Part shown: positions 23,835-32,487 of the stretch, one piece after another | Position numbering within the stretch: the first letter of the stretch is position 1 | How the letters are laid out: the number at the start of each line of letters is the position of its first letter | Assembly: GCA_905198835.1 (NCBI GenBank) | Contig: CAJKDY010000001.1 | Location: forward strand, 231,197 to 295,196 | DNA from: an uncultured Eubacteriales bacterium | Lineage (GTDB): Bacteria; Bacillota; Clostridia; Oscillospirales; Oscillospiraceae | Direction: 5' to 3' | DNA length: 64,000 nucleotides | Translations under genes and position numbers: made by a program | Notes under the pieces: model-generated | What the model was told of the DNA's origin: nothing | The model's database searches: none | Seen by the model: the letters and a program-made list of their open reading frames with translations, nothing else

Positions 23835-24930
23835 GGTCTACCGTCCTTTCCCAAAAGCTGTCAAAGCACGCCGCCAACCCCTCTGCCGGCAGCTGGGTCA
23901 ATGTCATGGAGCCCATGAGCCCCACACCGGGGATGGCGGCGTTTTCCTCCACGGCCCGGCGCTCCAGCTCTTCGATGCGCAGCAGGATGAGCAGAATGTG
24001 GGTGTCGTCCAAAAGGACCCGCAGGATCTTTTCGTTCATCTGTAGCTGCGTGAACTGCAAAAACTGCTTTTGCGCCTCCGCGTCTCGGCAGCGGAGCATA
24101 AGCAGCGACAGCGGCCATGGCTCGCGAGCGGTGAGCTTTTCCCAGATCATAGGCAGGGCGGAACGGGTATAGGCGGTGCGCCGGGCGTCGTAGAGGTCCT
24201 CCTTTTGCAGAGCCTGATTCAGCTTCTCAGCCTGGCGCATCAGCGCCGCGTTGGTCTGGGAGGCGGCGATGTATTTCTTGCGGTAGCTGTTGCCCAGATG
24301 AGCCAGCAAATTGATGACCACCACAAAGGCCACCAGGGCGATGAGCCCCAGGGTGATAAGGTTTATTTTGGCGGTGAGGTAGGCGTTGTGGTCCAGTACT
24401 GTGTCGGCGTTGGTCAGCAAGCACACCCGGTAGGGTGCGCCCCGGAAGGTAAACTTTACCCCCGAGGCGATGTAGGGGTGGATATCGATCTGGATGGTCT
24501 CATGAATGACATGGTCCTGCTCCAGCCGGGAGACAAAGTCCTGAGCGGAGCTTGTCTGGTAGTAGCTGGCGGTGGTAAAGCCCTGATAGCGGTTGGTCTC
24601 CATCACATCCTTGACGAAGATCAGCGACTCGCGCTTGGCCAGGGTCCAGTACCGGTTGGTGGAGGCGTCCAGGGTGGCCAGGATCTCCTCGATCTGGTCC
24701 TCTGTTCCGCCCCGCTTTTCCGTCAGGTGGATCTGCTCTAGCACCAGATGGACATAGCCGTCTTGCTGGTTGGCGTAGACGTCCAACACGCCCTGCTCGT
24801 AAGTGTTCAGCTGGAACCAGGCCCACAGGGCCACCAGCGCCACGAACAAAAACGACAGCGCCGTCACCACCCAGGGGCGTACTCCGGCGCCGGAGGCGTC
24901 CGTCTTCTTGGCTTTCTTTGCCTGCGCCAT
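23806..24930 (-). CDS. Membrane sensor-like protein with GGDEF-like remnant, XrtG locus
   Basis: 374 residues. A Lys/Ala-rich start, a membrane segment (about 23-43), an extracytoplasmic domain of about 140 residues resembling a Cache sensor (ANQQDGYVHLVLEQI...), a second membrane segment (about 190-212), then a coiled-coil and a C-terminal domain. The latter has the secondary-structure order of a GGDEF domain but no GGDEF: the expected position reads LLDDTHILLILLR. I infer a dead diguanylate-cyclase fold, perhaps a c-di-GMP or partner-binding module. ATG at 24928-24930 after GGAGGAG. A gap of only 32 nt follows the upstream fusion gene. Confidence 0.6.
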   Translation of the reverse strand: MAQAKKAKKTDASGAGVRPWVVTALSFLFVALVALWAWFQLNTYEQGVLDVYANQQDGYVHLVLEQIHLTEKRGGTEDQIEEILATLDASTNRYWTLAKRESLIFVKDVMETNRYQGFTTASYYQTSSAQDFVSRLEQDHVIHETIQIDIHPYIASGVKFTFRGAPYRVCLLTNADTVLDHNAYLTAKINLITLGLIALVAFVVVINLLAHLGNSYRKKYIAASQTNAALMRQAEKLNQALQKEDLYDARRTAYTRSALPMIWEKLTAREPWPLSLLMLRCRDAEAQKQFLQFTQLQMNEKILRVLLDDTHILLILLRIEELERRAVEENAAIPGVGLMGSMTLTQLPAEGLAACFDSFWERTVDHEKQTPMQV

Positions 24931-24962
24931 GGTCTGTCTCCTCCCTTCCCGATGGCAAAGCC

Positions 24963-27878
24963 TCAATCCAGCAGCTCAGGGGCCAGATTGGGAATGTAGT
25001 ATGGGTCGTTCTTCGCCAGCTCCTGATCCAGCGCTTCATAGCCCAGACGCTCGGCCAGGGTCTCCCGACCGGAGAAGAGGTCCACCCCAAGGCCCAGCGT
25101 ATCCCCGTCGATGGTAAAGCCCAAAGCGGCCAGGGTGGTGGGGTAGATATCCATGGCGGTGAAGCGGCGGTTTCGCAGATCGCCCTTTCGATCTGCACGG
25201 GCGTTGATAAAGCAGTCGTAAACGCCCCGCTGGTCCCAGGGCGTATCGCCCACCACCACATTGTCCATCCGGGGGTGGTCGCCGGTGATGACGATAACGG
25301 TGTTTTCAAAGAAGGGCTGGGCCTTGCACCAGTCGATGAATTCGCCCAGCTGAGCGTCGGCGCAGGCCACCACGTTGGCGGCCCGCTCCCCCTTGTCCGT
25401 GGGACACCTTTCGCAGATGTAGCCCTCGGGGAAGTGGGTGTCGGCGGTGACCATGGTCAGGTTAAAGGGCTGGCCGGACTGCGACAGCCGTGTCAGCTCA
25501 GCCTTGGCGTATTCGTAGAGCTTGGCGTCTTCAAAGCCCCACCACTGGTGGTAGTTCTGGGGCAGAAGCCCCTTGTCGATGGCGGCGGGGTAGTCGAAGA
25601 GGGCATAGTCTCCGTGCTGGAGGAAGAAGGCGTCCAGGCCGGAGAACTCCGCGCTGGAGCCCAATAAAAACTCATTTTGGTAGCCGTTTTGGGCCAGTAC
25701 GTCCCCCAGGGTCCAAAGCCCCGCGGCGAAGTGGTCCGACTGGGCGGACTGGCTGCCGCCGGCGGGCAGGGCAAAGTGGGCGCCGGAGGAGGTGGCGTAG
25801 AGCGCCGCCATGGTCCAGGACGTGCCGGTGCCGGAGTAGAACCCGCCCAGAGGCTTGTCCGTCTGGGAAAAGGAGACGTTTTCCCGGGCAAGGCGGGTCA
25901 GGTTGGGGATCAGGCTTTGCTCCAAAGCGCCGCCTTGGTCTATGGAGCCGTAAGTGGTCTCCATGCTCTCCATGTAGATATAAAGCAGGTTGGGTCGCTG
26001 GTCGGGCGGCGTGATGGCCACGCTCCGGGGGTCCGCATAGTGCGTTTCATAGAGGGTGGAGTTTACCAGCTTGGCGCCCACATAGTCGCTCACGCCATAG
26101 GCGGCATTGGCAAAGATCAGCGAGCCGGCCAGGAACAAGCAGGTAAGCACCGCATAGGTGTTGCGGCGGCGTAGGATCTGTCCGGCGGCGCGCTGCCGCC
26201 GGGGACTTTCGGACCAGGATAGGACCCGTTTGGTCTGGCGGCGGTCCAGGACGATCAGCCCAACCGCCGCGGCCAGAGCGACCAAAATAGGCGGCAAGCA
26301 GGCCTTCAGACCGTTGAGATACACCTCGCTGGCTGTACCCTGGGTGGAGCTGAAAAAGGTGCTGACCAGGCTTTCAAAAGGAGTGGAGAAGGCGCTGGTG
26401 CCCCAGGCCACCATCACCGTCAATACCAGCGCCGCGGCAAAGGCGGCAAAGACGCCAATATAGGCCCAGACCGAACCGTGGAGCCGCTGGTCCAGAGTCT
26501 TGGGCGCGTACATCTTGTCCACGTCGCCGTTCACCCGGCTCCGGATCTTGCCCATCCAGCCCGAGACCTTGGAAAAGTCTTGCCGGATGATCTGGGCAAA
26601 GCTCTTGCGCTCGTCGGTAAAGGTCCGGGTCTTCCACGACGAGTCCGTGCCGATGGAGTTGATGATGCCCGCCATACGGATAAAGAAGACCATCAGGTTG
26701 AAAAAGGGCAGCAGCGGCACCAACCACCACTGTTTTTTATAGTAGCTTCGCAGGTCGGGGAATTTCTCCAAAAAGGCCAGGCTGGAGAAGAAATAGAAGT
26801 ATCCGCACAGGGTGTAGAGCCCAAAGAGCAAGGCGGTAGCCATCAAAATGGTCTTGCCCGAAAAGCCCAGAAACAGCATGCAGATGGTGGCTAGATACCA
26901 GATCATCCGGGGAAAGGCAAAGGTGTGGTCGTACATCAGCGTCTTCACGTTCACATCGCCAAAGAGCTTGCGGGCCTTGAGCTCATCGGTGCCCATGAAC
27001 ATCCTGGAGACCTCCAGGCTGCCCCGCTGCCAACGCTGGCGCTGGGTGTAGAGCTTGTCCAGGTCCTCGATAGGGTCGGTGAGGAAGATGGAGTCCACGC
27101 TGATGCGGACTTTCTCTTTTTGCAGATAGCGCATCTGGAAGGTGAGCTGGGTGTCTTCGCAGATGGTGTCGGTATTGTAGAGCCAGGATTTCAGGATGGC
27201 CGACTTGCGGAAGGCGGAGAAAGCGCCGGAGAGGGTGTAGATGGTGTTGGTCTCGCTGGCGTAGTTCCGCCCGGCCAGGAAGGCCTGGGCATACTCCAAA
27301 AACTCCATGCGCCGCAGCAAAAGGCCCGAGCCGGTATATTCCTCGATCTTCTCCGGGATGGTGAGGATGGAGCCGGTGACGCAGTTACAGGAGAGGTCGG
27401 ATTCAAAGAGATCCACCAGGTTGGTCAGGGCGTGCGCTTCCAAAAAGCCGTCGGAGTCGATGTGGACGATGTACTTGCCCGAGGAGTTGTAGAGCGCCAG
27501 GTTCAAAGCCCGGGACTTGCCCTGCTGGGCGTTGAGCCACTGCATATGAAGCTCTGGGAACATCTCCTGGCACTGAGTAAAGACCTCAAAGGAGTTGTCC
27601 CGGCTCAGATTGTTGACCAAAAACACCCGAATGGCGTCATTGGGATAGGTACTGTCCGCGATAGAGCGCAGGCACCCCTCCAGGGTGTCCGCGGAATTGT
27701 AGACCGGAATGATGATGGAGATCTCCGGATAGAGGGCGGGGGTCTCCTTCTTTTGATAGGACTTGCGCCGCTTGAGCAGGATAAAGAGACTTCCCAGGGA
27801 GGGAATGATCTCCATGACCATGGGAATGGCGATCCAGGCGGCCCAGAAGATGAAGGAATTGAGGATATTGAACAACAT
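24963..27878 (-). CDS. Glycosyltransferase (GT2)-phosphoglycerol transferase fusion, XrtG-associated
   Basis: 971 residues, two enzymes in one chain. Residues 1-455: membrane-bound GT2 processive-type glycosyltransferase, with an N-terminal membrane segment, catalytic DSD (141-143), ED (241-242), QRQRW (279-283) and further membrane segments at 325-405; this half matches the exosortase-G-associated GT family (TIGR03111 from memory). Residues 470-600 carry three membrane segments. Residues 625-971 form an alkaline-phosphatase-fold domain of the LtaS/OpgB type: MES (Glu637), GTGTSWTMA with candidate nucleophile Thr686, ADTH (815) and GDH (867-868). The TSWTMA form is closest to OpgB-type phosphoglycerol transferase. 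The chain could build a glycan and decorate it with glycerol phosphate. Start overlaps xrtG by one base (TAATG), with GGAGGTG upstream. Confidence 0.85.
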   Translation of the reverse strand: MLFNILNSFIFWAAWIAIPMVMEIIPSLGSLFILLKRRKSYQKKETPALYPEISIIIPVYNSADTLEGCLRSIADSTYPNDAIRVFLVNNLSRDNSFEVFTQCQEMFPELHMQWLNAQQGKSRALNLALYNSSGKYIVHIDSDGFLEAHALTNLVDLFESDLSCNCVTGSILTIPEKIEEYTGSGLLLRRMEFLEYAQAFLAGRNYASETNTIYTLSGAFSAFRKSAILKSWLYNTDTICEDTQLTFQMRYLQKEKVRISVDSIFLTDPIEDLDKLYTQRQRWQRGSLEVSRMFMGTDELKARKLFGDVNVKTLMYDHTFAFPRMIWYLATICMLFLGFSGKTILMATALLFGLYTLCGYFYFFSSLAFLEKFPDLRSYYKKQWWLVPLLPFFNLMVFFIRMAGIINSIGTDSSWKTRTFTDERKSFAQIIRQDFSKVSGWMGKIRSRVNGDVDKMYAPKTLDQRLHGSVWAYIGVFAAFAAALVLTVMVAWGTSAFSTPFESLVSTFFSSTQGTASEVYLNGLKACLPPILVALAAAVGLIVLDRRQTKRVLSWSESPRRQRAAGQILRRRNTYAVLTCLFLAGSLIFANAAYGVSDYVGAKLVNSTLYETHYADPRSVAITPPDQRPNLLYIYMESMETTYGSIDQGGALEQSLIPNLTRLARENVSFSQTDKPLGGFYSGTGTSWTMAALYATSSGAHFALPAGGSQSAQSDHFAAGLWTLGDVLAQNGYQNEFLLGSSAEFSGLDAFFLQHGDYALFDYPAAIDKGLLPQNYHQWWGFEDAKLYEYAKAELTRLSQSGQPFNLTMVTADTHFPEGYICERCPTDKGERAANVVACADAQLGEFIDWCKAQPFFENTVIVITGDHPRMDNVVVGDTPWDQRGVYDCFINARADRKGDLRNRRFTAMDIYPTTLAALGFTIDGDTLGLGVDLFSGRETLAERLGYEALDQELAKNDPYYIPNLAPELLD

Positions 27879-28486
27879 TATCCTTCACCTCCCCCATCGC
27901 CGTACTTGAAGATACCTACCTTCATGCTCACGATCTGAGGCTTGGTAAAGACGTAGAAGTAGAGCAGGACCGTCAGGCCATAAAAAACAAAGCGCCCCAC
28001 CAGGGAGTGGGCCACGTAATAGGCGTTGGGTCCCAGGAAGTAGATCATCTCGCAGATGACGATGATGCGCAGCACGTTGGCCAGAATGATGCCCACGGTG
28101 CCCACCAGCCCTACGATGGCCCGCTGGTTGCGGGTATAGACCCGGAAGAACAGCAGCAGCGACAAAAAGGCGATGATCTCGATGATGCCGGAGCATTCAA
28201 AGTCGATCTGGAGGGTCATAGCCCCCTGGGGAGACTGGATAAACAGTACGCCGTAGCGGAAAAAGGCGGCGAAGGTGTGGGTCAAGGAACCAAACAGCCC
28301 CCCCACCGCCGCCACCAGCCGGGCCAGGGGCTTGGTCAGCACCGGCTGCACCAGGGCGATCAGGAAAAGAAACAGTCCGGCGCTGCCGATGACAAAGTGC
28401 CAGAAGTCCAGCTTGGCCCGGTCGGTGACACGGAGGAGATACCACCAGATCACCGCCAGGACGGCGCAGACAAGGTACTTGATCAT
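27878..28486 (-). CDS. xrtG: Exosortase XrtG
   Basis: Integral membrane transpeptidase-like protein of 202 residues with about 7 hydrophobic segments. The three exosortase/archaeosortase catalytic residues are in place: Cys98 in FECSG, Arg140 in NVLRI, and His160 in YYVAHSLVGR. The length and the sequence around the His fit the Gram-positive XrtG branch. Predicted to cut a C-terminal sorting tail and pass the protein to a membrane or glycan anchor. Its start overlaps the stop of the tailed protein gene by 4 nt and its stop touches the glycosyltransferase start, so enzyme, substrate and glycan machinery are co-translated. Confidence 0.9.
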   Translation of the reverse strand: MIKYLVCAVLAVIWWYLLRVTDRAKLDFWHFVIGSAGLFLFLIALVQPVLTKPLARLVAAVGGLFGSLTHTFAAFFRYGVLFIQSPQGAMTLQIDFECSGIIEIIAFLSLLLFFRVYTRNQRAIVGLVGTVGIILANVLRIIVICEMIYFLGPNAYYVAHSLVGRFVFYGLTVLLYFYVFTKPQIVSMKVGIFKYGDGGGEG

Positions 28487-30699
28487 TGGGCCTTCCCGGC
28501 CTTGGTCTGGCGGCGCTTTTTCAGCTCAACGTAGCCCATGGGCACACACACCGCGCCCAAAAGCAACGCCACGCTGATACTGGGCCCGGTGGGGGTGCCG
28601 GCGTAGGAGATCCACTGCTGGCCCAGACGGCCCCACTGGATCTCGATGACGCGGAAGGCGGTGTCGGGGTCCTCGCCGATGTACTCGGCCACCCGGTCCA
28701 GATAGAGTTCAAACTCCGCATGGTCCCGCACACCATCCACGTGAACGGTCATTTGGCCGAAGGCGTGGTCCATAAGATAGGCGTTGTCGGGGTAGAAGGT
28801 CTCGCCTGTCTCGGCGGTGTAGACCGGGGCGTCCGGGGCGGTGCGCTCGTCGAAGATGTAGAAGACATGGTCGCCGGGCGTGAGGTGGGTGCCGTCGTTG
28901 ACCACCACCGGCGCGCCGCTTTCAAAGGTGATCAGCCGGGGGTAGAAGTTGCCGTCGGTGGGGTGTTCCTTGTGGCTGCGGTCGCCGTTGAAGGCCAGGG
29001 TGATGGCGTCCAGGAAGCAGCTGCCCTGGTCGGCCAGGTGGGCCTCCATGTTGGACACGGCGTAGCCGTAGAGGATGTTGTCGTTGGACCACAGCGCGCC
29101 GTGGGCGTCCCGGACCACGTCCTGGGTGCCGGGGGTGGCGTACTCGATGCGGTAGTTGGGGTAGTAGTCCCAGTCCTGAATGTTGCCGTCGTAGACGATG
29201 CCGTTGAACTCCTTAACGCTGCCGGCGCCTTGGAAGTTGGTGATGCCGGTGATGGTAGGCTCCACCATGTAAAGGCCGAAATCGAAGCTCTCCAGATGGG
29301 TGGGCAGACAGTCGGCGGGAATGGCGATCTCCCACATGTGGGGCGCGCCGACCCAGTCCTTGTTGTTGACCGCTACCTGGGCGTTGCTGACGCCGGAGAC
29401 CGCAACATCCCGGGTGGGCTGGATCAGCAGCTCGCCACCCAGGTCGGTCTGGATGGCGAACTGGCCGTTGCCGTTCGGACCCGCGCCGCAGACGCTGTTC
29501 CAGTTGCCCACCATAACGCTGGGGTCATAGTCGGAAGGCTCTCCGTTTGCCACCAGCAGGATGTAGATCATGTCTCCGTCCCACATCACCGACACCTGGT
29601 CCACGGTGTTGCCCTGTTTGGGATAGCCGTTGATGTCAAGAGAGTCGTCGATGTCGTAGCGGGGCACGGCGTCCCAGTCGGAGAAGTCGCCGTCGATCTG
29701 GATACCCTGGTAGCTGGCGTTGGAGTCGATGACCTTCGGCTCCTTAGACACCGGGTCCTCGCCGGTCTCCGGAGCGGACACGCCGTCCAGCAGATCGATG
29801 TCCTCCGACTCCAGCGTCACGCTGCCGCTGGAGAGGATAAAGCGGGAGTCCTTGAAGAAGCTGTCAGGCAAAAAGCCCTCCATGCGTACCTTGCTGCCCT
29901 CCGTGACAACGGTGAGGGTAGAGCCGGGGATGGGAAAGCCGCCCTCGTTGAGCAGGCTCTTGCCCTGGGCGGTCCAGGCCTGGTAGCCGATGGCGTCGCT
30001 GGCGCTGTTGTAATAAGTAATGCCCAGACGGGCTTGGGGCTGGTCGTTTTCCAGGTACACCCAGTAGCCGCCCTCGCCCCGGGCAATGCCCCATTTGCTG
30101 GCCTGCCAGTCGCCGCCGTCCAAGAGACCGACCTCGCTCCAGTCCACCGTGAAGCCGTCGTCGCTGGCCTCGTCGGCTTCATCGGCCTCGTCGGCCCGCG
30201 GGGAGAAGACGGCGGCGCTCTCCTCTGCAGGGGCGACTGTCTCCGGTTCATCCGCGGCGGGTGAGGCTTCGACCATAACGGCGGCGGGGCGACGGATGGA
30301 CTGGACCGGGGCGGCGGGCACCGTGGTGATGACTTCCTCCCGGGTAGGCTCCGCGGCGCTCGCCGTGGGCTCAACAGCGGGCGTCTCCTCCCGGGGCTCT
30401 TCGACGGAAGGCGTTTCCTCCGCGGCGGGCGTTTCCTCCTTGTTGGGGGTCTCCTCCTTAGCGGGAGCCTCTTCCTTGGCGGAAGGGTCCTCCTTAGCGG
30501 GAGCCTCTTCCTTGGCAGGGGCTTCCTCCTTGACGGGGGCCTCCTTGGTGGCAGAGGCTTCCTCGGTGACAGCAGGAGCCTGCGCCGCGGGAGCGGACGT
30601 CTCCTCGTCGGCCAGGACGGGCACGGCCAGCAGGCCGGCCAGCATCACCAGGCAGAGCAACCCGGCAAGTGATCTGCGCGTATGTAGCGTTCGTTTCAT
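28483..30699 (-). CDS. Secreted protein with Firmicu-CTERM-type sorting tail (probable XrtG substrate)
   Basis: 738 residues. Signal peptide about 1-31 (LAGLLCLVMLAGLLAVPVLA-DEE), then a Glu/Pro/Ala/Lys-rich repeat region (about 35-115, units like KEEAPA), two linked globular domains that look like carbohydrate-binding/CBM9-like modules (DGDFSDWDAVPRYDID, then YDGNIQDWDYYP), and a C-terminal sorting signal: GTPTGP (701-706), a hydrophobic helix (707-726) and KKRR (727-730). Tail and position next to xrtG identify it as the likely substrate. GGAGG lies 9 nt before the ATG. Surface display of a glycan-modified, low-complexity stalk is the natural reading. Confidence 0.82.
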   Translation of the reverse strand: MKRTLHTRRSLAGLLCLVMLAGLLAVPVLADEETSAPAAQAPAVTEEASATKEAPVKEEAPAKEEAPAKEDPSAKEEAPAKEETPNKEETPAAEETPSVEEPREETPAVEPTASAAEPTREEVITTVPAAPVQSIRRPAAVMVEASPAADEPETVAPAEESAAVFSPRADEADEADEASDDGFTVDWSEVGLLDGGDWQASKWGIARGEGGYWVYLENDQPQARLGITYYNSASDAIGYQAWTAQGKSLLNEGGFPIPGSTLTVVTEGSKVRMEGFLPDSFFKDSRFILSSGSVTLESEDIDLLDGVSAPETGEDPVSKEPKVIDSNASYQGIQIDGDFSDWDAVPRYDIDDSLDINGYPKQGNTVDQVSVMWDGDMIYILLVANGEPSDYDPSVMVGNWNSVCGAGPNGNGQFAIQTDLGGELLIQPTRDVAVSGVSNAQVAVNNKDWVGAPHMWEIAIPADCLPTHLESFDFGLYMVEPTITGITNFQGAGSVKEFNGIVYDGNIQDWDYYPNYRIEYATPGTQDVVRDAHGALWSNDNILYGYAVSNMEAHLADQGSCFLDAITLAFNGDRSHKEHPTDGNFYPRLITFESGAPVVVNDGTHLTPGDHVFYIFDERTAPDAPVYTAETGETFYPDNAYLMDHAFGQMTVHVDGVRDHAEFELYLDRVAEYIGEDPDTAFRVIEIQWGRLGQQWISYAGTPTGPSISVALLLGAVCVPMGYVELKKRRQTKAGKAQ

Positions 30700-30718
30700 G
30701 GACTATGACCTCCAATTC

Positions 30719-30738
30719 CCGCCGGACCGGCCCGGCGG
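30719..30738. other. GC hairpin before the sorting-tail gene
   Basis: CCGCCGG (30719-30725) and CCGGCGG (30732-30738) form a 7-bp stem in the 72-bp gap between the GT2-GtrA gene and the sorting-tail gene, about 10 nt upstream of its GGAGG. No T-run follows, so mRNA processing or differential stability within the operon is more likely than termination. Confidence 0.4.
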
Positions 30739-30771
30739 TCAGTTCAGATCACCCTTAGGGTGGACAAAGCC

Positions 30772-31872
30772 TCAAAAGACCCAGCGGCGCTGGATCTGAA
30801 AGCTGAGAAGGAAGAGGATAAGATCGACCAGGATCTTCCACACCGTCAACGGTCCGGGGAAGGCCAGGTGGCGGATGAGCGCCACCAACGCGGCGCTCAA
30901 AAGCACCTGGACCACGCAGAGGATCAAGTATCGCAAGCCGCTGCGGGCAGCGCTTTTCTTGCTTTTGAATACGGCCTTGCGGTTGAGAAGATAGTTGACG
31001 CTGGCGGAGATCACCCGGGCCAGCACCGTACACACAAACACCAGCGCGCTGGCCGCCGCGGCGGGGGACAAAAAGCGGTCGACCAGCCGGGGGAAGAAGC
31101 TGGGGAAGAGAATGTAGTAAAACAGGCTGAAGAACAAAATGTCCACCACAAAGCCCGCCACCGACGCCGCGCAGAACTTCAGCAGCAGCGCGTAGATGCG
31201 AAAGGAGTCCAGCAGGGGATTGAAGTGGGAGGACTTGTTTTCCTCCAAATAGAGCGTCTGGATGGGCACTTCCCGGATGGGAACCTCCTGGGTCCGGGTC
31301 TCTAACAGCATATTGGTCTCGTATTCAAAGCGTTCGCCGGGCACGTCTAGCATATGGAGCATGAAGTCCCGGGGAATACCGCGAAGGCCCGTTTGGGTAT
31401 CGGTGACGCCCACGCCGCAAAGAAAGCGCATGACCGAGCGGGTGATGCGGTTTCCCGCCCGACTTCTGAAGGGGATACCCGCCGTATCGAAGTCCCGGTA
31501 GCCAAGGATCAGGGAGGTGGGCGCGTCGATCAGGGCCCGGGCGCAGGCGTTGATGTCCTCCACGGTGTGCTGACCGTCGGCGTCGGCGGTGATGCAGCCG
31601 AGGGCGGCGGGGTAGTGGGTCAAGATGTAGTTGAAGCCGGTCTTCAAGCCCCGGCCCTTGCCCAGATTTTTCGCGTGGACTACGATGTCGCAGCCGTAGC
31701 CCAGGGCCTGGGTGAAGATATCCTTGTGGTCTTGGTCGCTGCCGTCATCCACCAGCACCACAGGCCCGGCCCAGCTGTCCTTCAGGCGCTCCAGCAGCTC
31801 CAGCAGCCGCCGGTCCGGATCCAGCGCGGGAATGAGCAATACCACCTGGGCGGGAGAGCGGTTTTCCTCCAA
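30772..31872 (-). CDS. GT2 (dolichyl-phosphate-mannose synthase-like)-GtrA fusion
   Basis: 366 residues. The N-terminal 220 or so are a GT2 glycosyltransferase that would load a sugar on polyprenyl phosphate (VLLIPALDPDRRLLEL, VLVDDGS, ITADADGQH). The C-terminal 130 form a GtrA-like four-helix membrane domain, which may flip the lipid-linked sugar. The promoter at 31928-31956 puts the transcript start near 31921, so upstream ATGs (31944, 31956) cannot be used; I chose TTG 31872, with GGAAGGGGG 8 nt upstream. First gene of the XrtG operon, so it probably supplies the lipid-linked sugar donor for the later glycosyltransferases. Confidence 0.85.
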   Translation of the reverse strand: MEENRSPAQVVLLIPALDPDRRLLELLERLKDSWAGPVVLVDDGSDQDHKDIFTQALGYGCDIVVHAKNLGKGRGLKTGFNYILTHYPAALGCITADADGQHTVEDINACARALIDAPTSLILGYRDFDTAGIPFRSRAGNRITRSVMRFLCGVGVTDTQTGLRGIPRDFMLHMLDVPGERFEYETNMLLETRTQEVPIREVPIQTLYLEENKSSHFNPLLDSFRIYALLLKFCAASVAGFVVDILFFSLFYYILFPSFFPRLVDRFLSPAAAASALVFVCTVLARVISASVNYLLNRKAVFKSKKSAARSGLRYLILCVVQVLLSAALVALIRHLAFPGPLTVWKILVDLILFLLSFQIQRRWVF

Positions 31873-31927
31873 GCCATCCACCCCCTTCCGGCTCTGTTTT
31901 GTCGCAAGGTATAAAGATACGTCTAAT

Positions 31928-31956
31928 ATTATATATTGCTCCATAAGGAAATGCAA
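31928..31956 (-). promoter_or_regulatory. Sigma-A promoter of the XrtG operon
   Basis: On the minus strand TTGCAT (31951-31956), 17 bp, TATAAT (31928-31933). It is the only strong promoter seen for the seven-gene run down to 20716. Confidence 0.82.
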
Positions 31957-31998
31957 GGATTTTACGGAACTTTTTAAATATTTTTTATGTAAAACTAC

Positions 31999-32027
31999 TA
32001 CACATTTGCAAATAGATGTGATACAAT
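31999..32027 (+). promoter_or_regulatory. Extended -10 promoter for the Hpt/HD-GYP genes
   Basis: TACAAT (32022-32027) preceded by TG, with a weak TACACA (31999-32004) 17 bp upstream. It is back to back with the XrtG promoter, about 45 bp apart. Confidence 0.5.
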
Positions 32028-32086
32028 ACCAACAAACTGGTTCCTTGTGCCTGTGCTGGCCGGGGACGGAAAGCAGGTGTTTGCGT

Positions 32087-32446
32087 ATGGACTTGCGGGA
32101 GTGTTATATCAGCATGGGCGGCGACTATGACGCGGTCATGGGGCGTCTGCGCTCGGAGGAGCGGGTGACAAAGTTCCTGGGCCTCTTTCGCGCGGACGAG
32201 AGCTTTCAGAACCTGACTGCCGCCATGGACGCCGCCGACTGGCCCACCGCCTTCCGGGCCGCCCACTCTCTGAAGGGAGTGGCACTGAACCTGGCTTTGA
32301 CGGCGCTGGCCCAGTCCAGTTCCGAGCTCACTGAGTGTCTGCGCCCGGGCACGCCGGCGGAGGATCCCGCGCCGCTCTATGCCGCGGTGCGCGCCGACTA
32401 CGAAAAGACCATCGCCGCCATCGCCGTCCTAAAGAGCCAGGCGTGA
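32087..32446 (+). CDS. Hpt (histidine phosphotransfer) domain protein
   Basis: 119 residues forming one Hpt helical domain; the phospho-accepting His is in AAHSLKGVALNL (His60). Such proteins pass phosphate between a hybrid histidine kinase and a response regulator. The next gene, 41 nt downstream, is a response regulator with an HD-GYP output, so the two likely work together; no histidine kinase is encoded nearby. ATG at 32087 after GGAAAGCAGG. Confidence 0.85.
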   Translation: MDLRECYISMGGDYDAVMGRLRSEERVTKFLGLFRADESFQNLTAAMDAADWPTAFRAAHSLKGVALNLALTALAQSSSELTECLRPGTPAEDPAPLYAAVRADYEKTIAAIAVLKSQA

Positions 32447-32487
32447 GAGACGCCGGCCAGAGAGAACACAACAGGAGTAGTGGAATT

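Noticed and set aside
31944..31956. ATG starts for the GT2-GtrA gene at 31956 and 31944
   Set aside because: Both are within the promoter (TTGCAT-17-TATAAT), upstream of the transcript start.
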